Shown: piece after piece, positions 43,417 through 52,788 of the stretch
Layout of the letters: every line of letters begins with the position of its first letter
Position numbering within the stretch: the first letter of the stretch is position 1
DNA from: Streptomyces sp. NBC_00554
GTDB taxonomy: Bacteria; Actinomycetota; Actinomycetes; Streptomycetales; Streptomycetaceae
NCBI RefSeq assembly: GCF_041431135.1
Contig: NZ_CP107799.1
Coordinates: 9,192,501 to 9,256,500 of the forward strand
Length of the DNA: 64,000 nt
Reading direction: 5' to 3'
Program-made: the position numbers and the translations under genes
The notes under the pieces: model-generated
Databases searched by the model: none
What the model was told of the DNA's origin: nothing
Seen by the model: the letters and a program-made list of their open reading frames with translations, nothing else

Positions 43417-43721
43417 CCCGCGCTGCCTGACGTGTACAGGGCGTACGCGGGCATCGGCCGCCGCGATGATCCGTTGGCCGGAAATCTGACCGCGATCACT
43501 CTCCTGGGGTGGGCCAATGGTCCAGTGATTTGGGCGCGGGTTGAGCCGTTGTACCTATGGATGCTTACCTGTGACGTATCCATGCGTAGATCGGCGCCGC
43601 GCAGCGCCGGACCGGCAACGAGGCCGGACCGGACCGCGGCGCTTCGTCGTGTCCGCGAGTTCCCGCCACCCAGGGGCGCTCGCGCTGCGGCGGAAGTTGT
43701 TGAGGGGGGCGGCGTTCCGCC
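43417..43721. other. Intergenic stretch with an inverted repeat, no convincing gene
   Basis: A 97-codon frame here ends on the GTG of the next gene but has weak codon bias and no family features. The notable element is the dyad at 43557-43583 (ATGGAT ... ATCCAT). The rest is unremarkable. Confidence 0.5.
43557..43583. repeat. Interrupted palindrome upstream of the FUSC gene
   Basis: The arms ATGGATnC and GnATCCAT flank an 11-nt centre. It lies 139 bp before the FUSC-type start, in the only AT-richer part of this gap. It is a possible operator. Confidence 0.45.
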
Positions 43722-45239
43722 GTGAAGAGGATGCTCGTGGCTCCGGATCCGGGGCGTGTCAGGCTGAGGAACTCGTGCCGTGCCGTCGTCGGCATCGGCA
43801 TCGCCGTCGCCGTGGCGGAACTCGCGGGACTGTCCCTGACGGCTTCCATCACCGGGGGACTGGCGGCCCTGCTCGCTCTCTTCACGGTCGCCGACGCGAC
43901 GGTGCGCGCCCAGCGGGTGACCACCGCCCTGCTCCCGGCCGCGGGATTCCCCGTACTGGCCGTGGCCACCCTCCTGCACGGTGTGCCCCTGGCCCGGGAC
44001 GCCGCCTTCCTGCTGGTCGTCTTCGGCGGGGTGTACGCCCGACGCTGGGGCCCGCGTGGACATGCGCTCGGGATCTTCGCGTTCATGAACTTCTTCGTCA
44101 CGCAGTTCCTGCACGCCGTCCCGGCGCAGCTGCCCGAGCTGTACGCCGCCGTGGGCCTGGCTCTCGGCGTCGCCGGCCTCGTACGTTTCGTGCTCTGGCC
44201 CCTCGAGCGCGGTGCGCCTCCGCCCGCCCCCGCGCCTCGGCCGCTGCCCGGCACCGGACTGGCTCGCCCCACCACCAGGCAGGCCTTCCAGGCCACGGCG
44301 GCCTGCGTCTTCGCCCTGGTCGCCGGACAGGCGCTGTCCCAGGAGCGCTGGTACTGGGCCGTCGGCACCGCCTGGTGGATCTTCGTCAACACGGTCTCGC
44401 GCGGCGAGACGCTCGTCCGCGGATTCCGCCGGGTGCTGGGCACGGTCGTGGGCATTGTCGTCGGCGTGCTGGTGGCCATCCCGCTGCACGGGGCGCCGGT
44501 CCCGACTGCCGCCCTGGTCGCGGTCTGTGTCTTCGGGATCTTCTACACGGCCTCGGTCTCGTACAGCTGGATGGTGCTGGCGGTGACGGTGATGGCGGGA
44601 TTGCTCTACGGCCTGCTGGGAGTTCTGGACCCCGGCCTTCTCGTACTGCGCCTGGAAGAGACCGCCATCGGTGCGGTGGGAGCCACGCTCGCCGTGATTC
44701 TCGTGCTGCCGGTCACCACCCACGCCACGAACGACGCATGGATCCAGCGCGCACTGCGGTGCGTCCACGCGGCAACCGCCGAAGCCGCCGCCCGTCTCGC
44801 GGGCTCGCCGACAGCGGATCCCGCGCCGCACGCGGCCGAGCTCGAAGTGCTGCTGGCCCGTGTCCGGATGGCGCTTGCTCCTCTGGTGCATCCACTCAAC
44901 CCGTTCCGCGCACGCAAGGCCCGGGCGGCCCAGGTCATCACGTTGCTGGACGGCTGCGCCCGCGAGGTGCGCGGCCTGGTGGCCGTCGCCGCGGACCCCG
45001 ATGCGAGCCACGACATCCGTCTCGCGGCAGCCTGCAGCCGCGTCAAGTCGGCCGTGGAAGCCCTGACCATCAGCGAGAAGGGTCGCCGCGAGCCCACAAG
45101 GACCCTCGGCGCGCCGGCGCACCCCGCTGCCACCGAGCAGCAGCCCGCCCTCGCCCACCTGCACAGCCTGGAGCGGGCCCTCGCCGAACTCGAGGTGCCC
45201 CTGCGCAGCTCCCGGCACTCGCCCCTGGTCGGCGCCTGA
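43722..45239 (+). CDS. FUSC-family (aromatic acid exporter-like) membrane protein
   Basis: 505-residue membrane protein of the FUSC/YccS-AaeB type. Two blocks of hydrophobic helices (residues ~20-160 and ~185-320) are separated by a Pro-rich cytoplasmic loop (GAPPPAPAPRPLPG). The second block contains RGETLVRGFRRVLGTVVGIVVGVLVA, the family's RVxGTxxG-like motif. A soluble helical tail follows (residues ~330-505). Such proteins export aromatic acids or similar compounds. The GTG at 43722 is used; an ATG at 43731 is also possible. Confidence 0.88.
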   Translation: MKRMLVAPDPGRVRLRNSCRAVVGIGIAVAVAELAGLSLTASITGGLAALLALFTVADATVRAQRVTTALLPAAGFPVLAVATLLHGVPLARDAAFLLVVFGGVYARRWGPRGHALGIFAFMNFFVTQFLHAVPAQLPELYAAVGLALGVAGLVRFVLWPLERGAPPPAPAPRPLPGTGLARPTTRQAFQATAACVFALVAGQALSQERWYWAVGTAWWIFVNTVSRGETLVRGFRRVLGTVVGIVVGVLVAIPLHGAPVPTAALVAVCVFGIFYTASVSYSWMVLAVTVMAGLLYGLLGVLDPGLLVLRLEETAIGAVGATLAVILVLPVTTHATNDAWIQRALRCVHAATAEAAARLAGSPTADPAPHAAELEVLLARVRMALAPLVHPLNPFRARKARAAQVITLLDGCAREVRGLVAVAADPDASHDIRLAAACSRVKSAVEALTISEKGRREPTRTLGAPAHPAATEQQPALAHLHSLERALAELEVPLRSSRHSPLVGA

Positions 45240-45355
45240 ACAGCGGCCGGCGAGCACCACGGCACCGCACTGCACCGTGGCAACGGCGGTCGGGCGGCAC
45301 GCGGGCCGCACATGTGGGGACCCAGCGCCGTGCGACACAGCGCTTGAGGCACTGA

Positions 45356-45601
45356 TGGGGCGCGTACGTATGGCTTCGCGCCCCTGAGGTAATCCGCCAC
45401 CCCGAGGGGGCGCGCAAAACGGCCGGCGCCCCCCAGATCCTGGCCGCGCTCGGTGGATTCCGCGCGAGGTACGCGATCTGGCGACCCCGCCGCTACCCCT
45501 GACGCCCGCACAACGCGCGCCTGACGGCCGTGTGCCGCCACATCGAGGCGGAGGTGGGGAACCTGTCGGCGTCGCGCCGGAACGCGCGCAGGCGGCCCAC
45601 G
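45356..45601 (+). pseudogene. Possible gene remnant with an in-frame stop
   Basis: One frame reads EVIRHPEGARKTAGAPQILA, ALGGFRARYAIWRPRRYP, a TGA at 45500-45502, then ARLTAVCRHIEAEVGNLS before losing protein-like character. No start codon or ribosome site is evident. The protein-like segments on both sides of the stop suggest decay of a small conserved gene, but I cannot name the family. Confidence 0.3.
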
Positions 45602-45985
45602 CAGGCGCCCCCGGCTCGCACCCTCGGCGCTCGCCAACGTCCACGCTCCGAAGCGTGCGCTCCGGCGCACTGTTCATGCCCACCGCGCGCCTCCCCGCTC
45701 CATCACGCCTGACGTCGGGACATGGACACCAAACCCCGGAATGGGGCACTTTTCCGGCCACAAAGAGGGTGGATCAGCCCACCGGCCGGGTAACTCCGCG
45801 GCTATCAGACGCACAGAGCCCGCGGACCGTGCGGGAGCGGCCTGCGGGCGGAACCCCTTGGGGGTGGCGCCATGCGGAATTTCCCGCGCGGAACCGGACA
45901 CGGGGAGCGTCTCGTCGACGACGGGAACACGGGGCTCCGGGCGCCGAGGGGCGAGGAACCGGGCGGGTGGCTCGAGCGGGCTCAG

Positions 45986-46075
45986 GGCGGCCGTGCGGGA
46001 GAGGACACGGTCCCAGGCGGCCGTGGGCCCGAGAGCACGCATCCGGGCGGCCACAGGGGAGAAGGCACGGATACG
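45986..46075 (+). repeat. Three imperfect 30-bp tandem repeats
   Basis: Units 45986-46015, 46016-46045 and 46046-46075 each begin GGCGGCC. In the synthase frame they encode GGRAGEDTVP, GGRGPESTHP and GGHRGEGTDT. They lie in the doubtful N-terminal extension of the nitric oxide synthase frame. Confidence 0.75.
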
Positions 46076-46165
46076 GGCGTGCAATACGTGCAGGTCGGCG
46101 CCGAGACCTGCCCCTGGCCGACGTCCGGTCGGCCTGCTCCGCCAACAGGCCTGCGCGAGCGGCAG

Positions 46166-47359
46166 GTGACCAGCGGTTTCGCCGAGAGCCCCCAGAATTC
46201 CGGCGACGCCACCGGCCCACCCGCGCGGATCCCTTGCCGCCACGCGCCCGCTCCGTACGAACTCCACCGCGCCGCGAGCGAGTTCCTCACCCTCCGCCAC
46301 TCCGAGGAACGCCTCGGGGACCCGGCCCGGCGGATCGCCGCCGCGCACAAGGAGATCGCGGAGACAGGGACGTACCGCCACACCACCGAGGAACTCGTCT
46401 TCGGCGCGCGCGTCGCCTGGCGCAACGCCAACCGGTGCATAGGGCGGCTCTACTGGCACTCCCTGTGCGTACGAGACCGCCGGGACGTGCGGGACACGCG
46501 GGACGTCGCCGAGGCATCGGCGGACCATCTGCGGGAGGCGACCCGCGATGGCCGGATCCGCGCGCTCATCACGGTCTTCGCGCCCGACGAGCCAGGGCGC
46601 CCGGGGCCGCGGATCTGGAACGAACAGCTCATCCGGTACGCCGGCTACGCACGCCCGGACGGCGGTGTGACCGGCGATCCGCGCAACGAGGGCCTCACCA
46701 CGCTCGCCCTGCGACTCGGCTGGCCCGGCGGCCCCGGCACCCCCTTCGACGTACTGCCGTTGGTGATCCAGGGCGCCGACGACCGGCCCCGCTGGTTCGC
46801 GCTGCCGCAGGACGCGGTGCTCGAAGTGGAGCTCGGGCACCCCGAATACACCTGGTGGCGCACCCTCGGACTGCGCTGGCACGCGGTGCCCGCGCTCGCC
46901 AACATGTGCCTGGAGATCGGCGGTGTCTGCTACCCGGCCGCGCCCTTCAACGGCTGGTACATGGGCACCGAGATCGGCGCCCGCAACCTCGCCGACACCG
47001 ACCGCTACGACCTCCTGCCGCACATCGCCGACCGCCTCGGCCTCGACACCCGCACCGACCGCTCCCTGTGGAAGGACCGCGCGCTCGTCGAACTCAACCG
47101 CTCCGTCCTGCACTCCTTCGACCGCGCGGGCGTCACGGTCACCGACCACCACACCGAGTCCCGGCGCTTCCTCACCCACCTCGGCCGTGAGGAGCGCAAG
47201 GGCCGCCGGGTCGGCGCGGACTGGTCCTGGATCGTGCCGCCCATCTCGGGCAGCGCCACACCCGTCTTCCACCGCACCTACGAGGCGGTGGAGCGGAGCC
47301 CCGCGTACGTCCACCACCCCGAAGCGCACGAAAGAGCCCGCGGCGCAGTCCTGGTCTAG
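46166..47359 (+). CDS. nos: Nitric oxide synthase, oxygenase domain only
   Basis: About 397 residues from the GTG at 46166, near the usual 360-400 of bacterial enzymes. It oxidises L-arginine to citrulline and nitric oxide. The haem thiolate Cys91 is in AWRNANRCIGRLYW. The arginine-site region is WHAVPALANMCLEIGGVCYPAAPFNGWYMGTEIGARNL, and the pterin/dimer region is WSWIVPPISGSATPVFHRTYE. No reductase domain is attached, so electrons must come from other redox proteins. The frame stays open to an ATG at 45872, which would add 98 Gly/Arg-rich residues with 10-residue repeats. I favour the shorter form on codon bias, but the ATG has GGGGG upstream. Confidence 0.9.
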   Translation: MTSGFAESPQNSGDATGPPARIPCRHAPAPYELHRAASEFLTLRHSEERLGDPARRIAAAHKEIAETGTYRHTTEELVFGARVAWRNANRCIGRLYWHSLCVRDRRDVRDTRDVAEASADHLREATRDGRIRALITVFAPDEPGRPGPRIWNEQLIRYAGYARPDGGVTGDPRNEGLTTLALRLGWPGGPGTPFDVLPLVIQGADDRPRWFALPQDAVLEVELGHPEYTWWRTLGLRWHAVPALANMCLEIGGVCYPAAPFNGWYMGTEIGARNLADTDRYDLLPHIADRLGLDTRTDRSLWKDRALVELNRSVLHSFDRAGVTVTDHHTESRRFLTHLGREERKGRRVGADWSWIVPPISGSATPVFHRTYEAVERSPAYVHHPEAHERARGAVLV

Positions 47360-47419
47360 ACCGCCGATCATGGACTGCTACCGTCGCCCCGGACAACGCG
47401 GGAGCGAGAGGGGTCAGCG

Positions 47420-48466
47420 GTGGCAGACGGCTTCAGGCGGCAACAACGGGCGTTCATCGGCTCGTTCACGGCGGCGGGAGGACTCGGCGTCCTCACCGCG
47501 GCAGTGGACCCGGGCAGCGGCGCGCTGACCGTCCTGAGCGCGGTGGACGGCGTCCCCGACCCGTCGTACCTCGCCCTGTCGCCCGCGCGGGACATGCTGT
47601 ACGCGGTCAGTGAGACGGCTGTCGGCGCGGTGGCCGCGTACCGCGTGACCGGCGACAGGCCGGAGCTGACGGGGACGCTCGTGACGGTCGGCGGCAGCGG
47701 CCCGACGCACCTGAGTGTCTTCGACGGACACGTCCTGACCGCCAACTACGGCTCCGGCAGCGTCACCGCCGTCCCCGTCCGTACCGACGGAGGGCTCGCG
47801 GGCGCCGCCTCCAGCGTGCTCCAGCACACGGGCTCGGGCCCGCACACCCCGCGCCAGCACGGCCCGCACGCCCACCAGGTGCAGCCCGACCCGAGCGGGC
47901 GATGGGCGGTCAGCGTCGACCTCGGCACGGACTCCGTGCGGGTGTGCGCGCTGGACGGCGGAAAGCTCACGCTGCACCGCGAGTTCGCGCTGCGCCCCGG
48001 CTCCGGACCCCGCCACCTGGCCTTCCACCCGCGCGGCGAACACGCGTACGTGCTCAACGAACTCGCGCCCACCGTCACCGTCTGCCGCTGGGACGCCGCC
48101 GAAGGCGCGCTGCGGCCCGTCGGGGAGACGCCGGTGCTGTCCGGTGTCCGGGGTGGCGACGCGTACCCGTCGGGCATCGTCGTGTCGCCCGACGGCCGCT
48201 TCGTCTGGACCGCCACGCGCGGCCAGGACGTCGTCTCCGTGCTCACGCCGGACACGGTGGGCGAGGGGCTGCGGCTGGTCGCCACGGTGCCCTGCGGAGG
48301 CACCTGGCCGCGCGCGCTGGCCCTCGACCCCTCGGGGCGCTTCCTGTACGCCGCCAACGAGCGCTCCGGTGACGTGACCTGGTTCGTGGTCGACCCCGAC
48401 ACGGGCGTACCGAGGCGGGGCGGCTCGGTCGACGCTCCCGCGGCGTCCTGCGTGGTCTTCGGCTGA
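47420..48466 (+). CDS. Lactonase-family seven-bladed beta-propeller (Pgl-like)
   Basis: 348-residue protein of the lactonase/YbhE family, related to one class of 6-phosphogluconolactonase. Repeated blade motifs include DPSYLALSPARDMLYAVSE, PTHLSVFDGHVLTANYGSGSV, HAHQVQPDPSGRWAVSVDLGTDSV, GPRHLAFHPRGEHAYVLNE and WPRALALDPSGRFLYAANE. A GTG at 47420 has GAGAGGGG 6 nt upstream. There is no signal peptide. A sugar-lactone role is possible but not shown. It is 60 nt after the synthase gene. Confidence 0.9.
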   Translation: MADGFRRQQRAFIGSFTAAGGLGVLTAAVDPGSGALTVLSAVDGVPDPSYLALSPARDMLYAVSETAVGAVAAYRVTGDRPELTGTLVTVGGSGPTHLSVFDGHVLTANYGSGSVTAVPVRTDGGLAGAASSVLQHTGSGPHTPRQHGPHAHQVQPDPSGRWAVSVDLGTDSVRVCALDGGKLTLHREFALRPGSGPRHLAFHPRGEHAYVLNELAPTVTVCRWDAAEGALRPVGETPVLSGVRGGDAYPSGIVVSPDGRFVWTATRGQDVVSVLTPDTVGEGLRLVATVPCGGTWPRALALDPSGRFLYAANERSGDVTWFVVDPDTGVPRRGGSVDAPAASCVVFG

Positions 48467-48483
48467 CCTCACCGCGGCACGCA

Positions 48484-48525
48484 CGCGAAGGGCCCGCTCC
48501 TGCCGCAGGAGCGGGCCCTTTCGCG
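48484..48525. terminator. Strong bidirectional hairpin terminator
   Basis: A 15-bp perfect stem AAGGGCCCGCTCCTG (48488-48502) / CAGGAGCGGGCCCTT (48506-48520) with a CCG loop, extended by CGCG/CGCG outer pairs around one bulged T. It lies between converging genes ending at 48466 and 48544. Confidence 0.92.
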
Positions 48526-48543
48526 TTCTCTCGAGTGCCGGGC

Positions 48544-49467
48544 TCAGCGCACCGGCGCGCCCTGCGGCTGCTGCGGCGCGATGCCCAGCGCCGCCGTGTA
48601 CTTGGCAAGGGCCAGCTTGCCGATCGCCGGGTACGGGCCGAGCGCCTCGGCGGCGGCGCAGCCCGCCTCCTTGGCCGCCGCGTCGAGCAGACCCGCGTCG
48701 AGCTCCGGACCGATCAGATACGGCGCGAGCGCCAGCTGCTGGGAGCCCGAGTTGCGCAGCTGCTCGGCGGTGGCCGCGATCGCGCCCTCCTCGTCGAGCG
48801 CCGCCGCCATCACCGGTACGGCGAGCCGCGCGGCCAGCAGCATGCCGGTGATCCCGGCCGCCTGCACGGCCTCCTCGCCACCCACAGAGGCCAGGATGAT
48901 GCCGTCGGCGGCGGTCGCCACGGTGAACAGCCGGGCACGGTCGGCACGCGCCAGACCCGCCTCGGACAGGCGTACGTGCAGCCCCTCGGCGAGCAGCGGG
49001 TGCGGGCCGAGCACATCGGCCAGGTCGGCCGCGACACGGCTGTCCATGACGGCCTGGCGGATCCGGCGCAGCAGCGCGTTGTCAGGACCGGCGAGCAGGG
49101 GCACCACGACGGCCACGGGCCCGTCGGGCGCGGTCACGTCCGCACCGGCGGCGCGGGACTGCTCGAAGCGGGCGGTGCGCTCCTCGGCGGCGCGGACCAG
49201 CACGGACTGCAGCGTGGGGAACTCGGCGTCGTCCCCGTCGAGGTACCCGATCCGGGCGTCGAGACCGGGGAGCTCGGAGCGCGCGATGCTCACGACCTCC
49301 TCGGTGAGGCTGCGTATGGCCGCGCTGGGGGTGCCCGGCACCGCGAGGACGAGCGCGGGCGCGCCCTCGGGAGCCACCAGGGCTTCCGGGCGGCGGTGCC
49401 GCCCGGGCTGGCGGGGTCGCGGCATTCGTACTGGCAGGCCGGACGCGGGCCCAGTGGGGGAGCTCAT
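48544..49467 (-). CDS. CbiX-like (sirohydrochlorin chelatase family) protein, degenerate
   Basis: 307-residue protein resembling a two-domain CbiX: VVVPLLAGPDNALLRRIRQAV and LGPHPLLAEGLHVRLSEAG in the middle, VPVMAAALDEEGAIAATAEQL and LAPYLIGPELDAGLLDAAAKEAGC near the end. The N-terminal metal-ligand motif expected as GHGSR reads AVPGTPS instead, so chelatase activity is doubtful. It begins with a Pro/Arg-rich stretch. It converges on the lactonase gene across a strong terminator. Confidence 0.75.
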   Translation of the reverse strand: MSSPTGPASGLPVRMPRPRQPGRHRRPEALVAPEGAPALVLAVPGTPSAAIRSLTEEVVSIARSELPGLDARIGYLDGDDAEFPTLQSVLVRAAEERTARFEQSRAAGADVTAPDGPVAVVVPLLAGPDNALLRRIRQAVMDSRVAADLADVLGPHPLLAEGLHVRLSEAGLARADRARLFTVATAADGIILASVGGEEAVQAAGITGMLLAARLAVPVMAAALDEEGAIAATAEQLRNSGSQQLALAPYLIGPELDAGLLDAAAKEAGCAAAEALGPYPAIGKLALAKYTAALGIAPQQPQGAPVR

Positions 49468-49562
49468 GGCGCCGCATGTTACTGGTTTCTTGGGTTCCCC
49501 TGTTCGGGGAGGGTGCAGGTGAGCGGTATCCGTCCGCTTTTGTCTGATGAGTTACGTAAAGA

Positions 49563-50576
49563 TCAGAGGTGATCAGTATGGCGGGACTGTCCCCCCGCCT
49601 CTTTGGTCACCACATGCAACATCCGCCGGTCACGGGGGAGCGTGAGCTGGTCGTTCGCCAGGTCGACCGCGATGAGCACGGCTCCGTGCAGCGGGTCACC
49701 GGCGGCCGGTACCTGCCGGGCTTGCGGTAGTTGCTCCGCCAGTGCCTCCGTCAGTGGTACGAGGAGGGCGGCGCCCATCTTGAACAGGCCGCCGGTGAGG
49801 GCGACTTGGGGCTGTCCCGAGGGCGGGCAGACAGCGGCCGCCGACTCGGCGATGTTCCGCGCGGCCGAGCGCAGGATGTCCGCCGCCACCTGGTCGCTCT
49901 CGGCGCAGGCGGCCACTTCGGGTGCGAAGGCGGCGAGCGCGGCGGGCCGGTCGGTCCGCGGATACAGCTTGCCCGGCAGGCCCGGAATCGGACCGAACAT
50001 CTCCTCGGCGCGCGCCCGCAGCGCCGCCGATCCGCCACGGCGCCCGTCGAAGGCCCGGACGGCCGCGTCGAGACCGGCCCGGCCGATCCAGGCCCCGCCG
50101 CCGCAGTCACCGAGCAGATGGCCCCAGCCGTCGGCCCTCCGCCAGCTCTCCAGATCCGTGCCGACCGCGATCATGCCGGTGCCCGCGGCGACGACCACTC
50201 CCGGCCGCCGGCCGAGCGCGCCCATGTACGCGGTCACCGCGTCGGCGGCCAACGCGAGCCGTGTCACACCCAGTTCACGCTCGAGCGCGGACGGCAGCTC
50301 GGCGCGCAGCTCGTCGCCGAGCGTGGCCAGGCCCGCGGCTCCCACGGCGACCGCCCCGAGTTCACCGACCCCCGCGTCGGCCATCAGCTGCCGGGCCAGA
50401 GGCAGCAGTTGCTCCAGCAGATGACCGGCGTCGATGCCGCGCGGGCCGGTGCGCACCGGCTCCTTCGACGTCAGCGGAACCCCCTGGACCTCCCCGCGTA
50501 CGGCGAGCGCCACGCGCAGCCCCGAACCCCCGGAGTCCACAGCCAGCACACCGGGCGGCGGACCCGCGCCCGTCAT
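49563..50576 (-). CDS. BadF/BadG-type ATPase, N-acetylglucosamine kinase-like
   Basis: 337-residue sugar kinase fold (ASKHA) with the phosphate-1 motif [31 protein letters not shown], phosphate-2 [41 protein letters not shown] and adenosine motif [11 protein letters not shown]. It is most like N-acetylglucosamine kinases of actinobacteria. The ATG at 50576 overlaps the stop of the uracil-DNA glycosylase gene by 4 bp. The C-terminal ~40 residues after the last motif are polar and unlike the family core. Confidence 0.88.
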   Translation of the reverse strand: MTGAGPPPGVLAVDSGGSGLRVALAVRGEVQGVPLTSKEPVRTGPRGIDAGHLLEQLLPLARQLMADAGVGELGAVAVGAAGLATLGDELRAELPSALERELGVTRLALAADAVTAYMGALGRRPGVVVAAGTGMIAVGTDLESWRRADGWGHLLGDCGGGAWIGRAGLDAAVRAFDGRRGGSAALRARAEEMFGPIPGLPGKLYPRTDRPAALAAFAPEVAACAESDQVAADILRSAARNIAESAAAVCPPSGQPQVALTGGLFKMGAALLVPLTEALAEQLPQARQVPAAGDPLHGAVLIAVDLANDQLTLPRDRRMLHVVTKEAGGQSRHTDHL

Positions 50577-51250
50577 GGCAGGCGCCAGTCCACCGGCTCG
50601 GCTCCCTGCCCGGTCAGCAGGTCGTTGGCCCGGCTGAAGGGCCGGGAACCGAAGAAGCCGCGGTCCGCGGACATGGGGGAGGGGTGGGCGGATTCGACCG
50701 AGGGCAGTTCGCCGAGGATCGGGCGCAGATTGCGGGCGTCGCGGCCCCACAGGATCGACACCAGCGGGCGTCCGCGCCCGGCCAGCGCGCGTATCGCCTG
50801 CTCGGTGACCTCTTCCCAGCCCTTGCCGCGATGCGCCGCGGGACTGCGCGGGGCCGTGGTGAGCGCTCTGTTGAGCAGCAGCACGCCCTGCCGTGTCCAG
50901 GGCGTGAGGTCGCCGTTGGACGGCTGGGGCAGGCCCAGGTCGGTGTTGAGCTCCCGGAAGATGTTGATCAGGCTGCCCGGCAGCGGTCTCACCTCGGGCG
51001 CCACGGAGAACGACAGACCCACCGCGTGCCCCGGCGTGGGGTACGGGTCCTGCCCGACGATGAGGACGCGGACCTCGTCGAAGGGCTGCTGGAAGGCCCG
51101 TAGGACGTTCGCCCCTGCCGGTAGATAGGTGCGTCCCGCGGCGATCTCCGCGCGCAGGAAGTCGCCCATCTCGGCGATCCGTCCGGCGACGGGTTCCAGG
51201 GCTTTCGCCCAGCCCGGTTCGACGATTTCATGCAACGGTCGTGGTGCCAC
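50573..51250 (-). CDS. ung: Uracil-DNA glycosylase, family 1
   Basis: 225-residue DNA repair enzyme that removes uracil. The catalytic water-activating motif is [18 protein letters not shown], the uracil pocket is [12 protein letters not shown] and the DNA-intercalation loop is [21 protein letters not shown]. The start at 51250 ([14 protein letters not shown]) gives the standard length; a GTG at 51259 would add three residues. It is followed by an overlapping sugar kinase gene. Confidence 0.95.
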   Translation of the reverse strand: MAPRPLHEIVEPGWAKALEPVAGRIAEMGDFLRAEIAAGRTYLPAGANVLRAFQQPFDEVRVLIVGQDPYPTPGHAVGLSFSVAPEVRPLPGSLINIFRELNTDLGLPQPSNGDLTPWTRQGVLLLNRALTTAPRSPAAHRGKGWEEVTEQAIRALAGRGRPLVSILWGRDARNLRPILGELPSVESAHPSPMSADRGFFGSRPFSRANDLLTGQGAEPVDWRLP

Positions 51251-51431
51251 GGGCGTCACCCTACTGCCGTACAGGCGGCGGAGATCAACCGGTGGCCGGA
51301 GCACGACCGAGGATGACCGTTCATGGGACGAACAACGCGCCTCCTGGGCGGGGTTGTGCGCGGAACGCGAGTGAGCGTCCTGGACGTTGCGGGTGTGCTC
51401 ATGGTCATGGTGGTGCGGGACCTCCGGAGTC

Positions 51432-52517
51432 TCAGTCGATGACCGCGGCGCGCACGCAGAGGACGTCCGGCAGATGCGAGGTCAACTGCCGCCAGCTGTC
51501 CCCGTCGTCCGCCGACGCGTACACCTCGCCGTTGCGGTTGCCGAAGTACACGCCCGCCGGGTCCGCGCCGTCCGTGCACAGGGCGTCACGCAGCACCGTG
51601 CCGTAGTGGTCCTCCGTCGGGAGGCCGGCGGTCAGCGGCTCCCAGCTCTTGCCCGCGTCGGCCGTGCGGAAGACGCGACACCTGTGCTCCGCGGGGACGC
51701 GGTCCGCGTCGGCGTTGATCGGGAAGACGTACGCCGTGTCACCGCGGTGCGGATGCGTGGCCGCGGCGAACCCGAAGGTGGAGGGCAGGCCTTCGCCGAT
51801 GTCGGTCCACTGCCCGCCGGCGTCGTCGCTGCGGTACACACCCCAGTGGTTCTGCAGATACAGGCGGTCGGGAGTCACCGGGTCCTGAGCGACCTTGTGC
51901 ACGCACTGGCCGAACTCCGGGTTCGGATCGGGCAGGAACACCGCGGACACACCGGAGTTGGACGGCCTCCAGCTCGCGCCGCCGTCGTCCGTGCGGAACA
52001 CTCCGGCCGTGGAGACGGCGACCGTCACCGCGCGCGGGTCCCGCTTGTCGGTGAGGACGGTGTGCAGTCCCTCCCCGCCACCGCCCGGCACCCACTGCGA
52101 CCGCGTCGGGTGCTCCCACAGCGGACGCACGAGCTCGAAGGACTCGCCCCGGTCCTCCGAGCGGTACAGCGCGGCCGGTTCCGTGCCCGCGTACACCACG
52201 TCCGGCTCCGCCGCGGCCGGGTGCAGCTGCCACACCCGCTCGAGCGAAGCCCCCGTGTCCTTGGGGAACTTGACGGCGGGCTGCGCCGGCTCCGCCCATG
52301 TACGGCCCAGGTCGTCGGAGTGGAAGACGGACGGGCCCCAGTGCGCGCTGTCCCCTCCGGCCAGCAGCCGCGGTGTCTCGCCCCGCGTGTCGATCGCGAC
52401 CGAGTACACGGCCTGCGCGTTGAAGTACGGACTCTCGTCGAACTCCCAGGCGCCACCGCGCCTTCGACCGATGAAGAGCCCCTTGCGAGTGCCCACCGTG
52501 AGCATTACGTCGGCCAT
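51432..52517 (-). CDS. Asp-box (BNR) beta-propeller protein, sialidase-like fold
   Basis: 361-residue protein with six Asp-box repeats (S/T-x-D-x-G-x-S/T/Q-W/F): [45 protein letters not shown] and ASADDGDSW. These form a six-bladed propeller. Opening residues [16 protein letters not shown] and the catalytic-looking [11 protein letters not shown] match uncharacterised exo-sialidase-like or glycosyl hydrolase proteins. The arginine triad of true sialidases is not evident. The start at 52517 has GGAGG 8 nt upstream. There is no signal peptide, so it is probably cytoplasmic. Confidence 0.88.
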   Translation of the reverse strand: MADVMLTVGTRKGLFIGRRRGGAWEFDESPYFNAQAVYSVAIDTRGETPRLLAGGDSAHWGPSVFHSDDLGRTWAEPAQPAVKFPKDTGASLERVWQLHPAAAEPDVVYAGTEPAALYRSEDRGESFELVRPLWEHPTRSQWVPGGGGEGLHTVLTDKRDPRAVTVAVSTAGVFRTDDGGASWRPSNSGVSAVFLPDPNPEFGQCVHKVAQDPVTPDRLYLQNHWGVYRSDDAGGQWTDIGEGLPSTFGFAAATHPHRGDTAYVFPINADADRVPAEHRCRVFRTADAGKSWEPLTAGLPTEDHYGTVLRDALCTDGADPAGVYFGNRNGEVYASADDGDSWRQLTSHLPDVLCVRAAVID

Positions 52518-52788
52518 GCCGACCACCTCCGCGACGTCGTTGTCTCAGATACGGGCCAGTCTGCACCTCGGCACTGACAGTCACCTCTGGACTTCGTGTT
52601 TCCGCAGGTCAGAACGGCCTCCTCGGCGTTCGGCCAGGTTTCTCGGCGGTCCTCGCCGGGCGCGGACGGGAGGTGGGGGAGATCCTGAAACGGACGGGTC
52701 GAGGGAGCCGGCGTGAGCATCGCGGGGACCGGTCGCGTATGGGAGGGGGATGTGGCGTGTCCGTGCGGTCGTGAGGAGGATGCCGACG

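Larger units (their letters stand above)
45240..46165. other. Long stretch with weak coding signal and repeats
   Basis: This holds a possible gene remnant (45356-45601) and then GC-rich sequence without recognisable genes. From 45872 there is an in-frame extension of the nitric oxide synthase gene that includes 30-bp repeats. Third-position G/C bias in the extension is visibly weaker than in the synthase core. Confidence 0.5.

Noticed and set aside
43432-43725. 97-codon frame whose stop overlaps the FUSC start (GTGA)
   Set aside because: The overlap is suggestive, but codon bias is weak, rare codons are frequent and no domain is visible.
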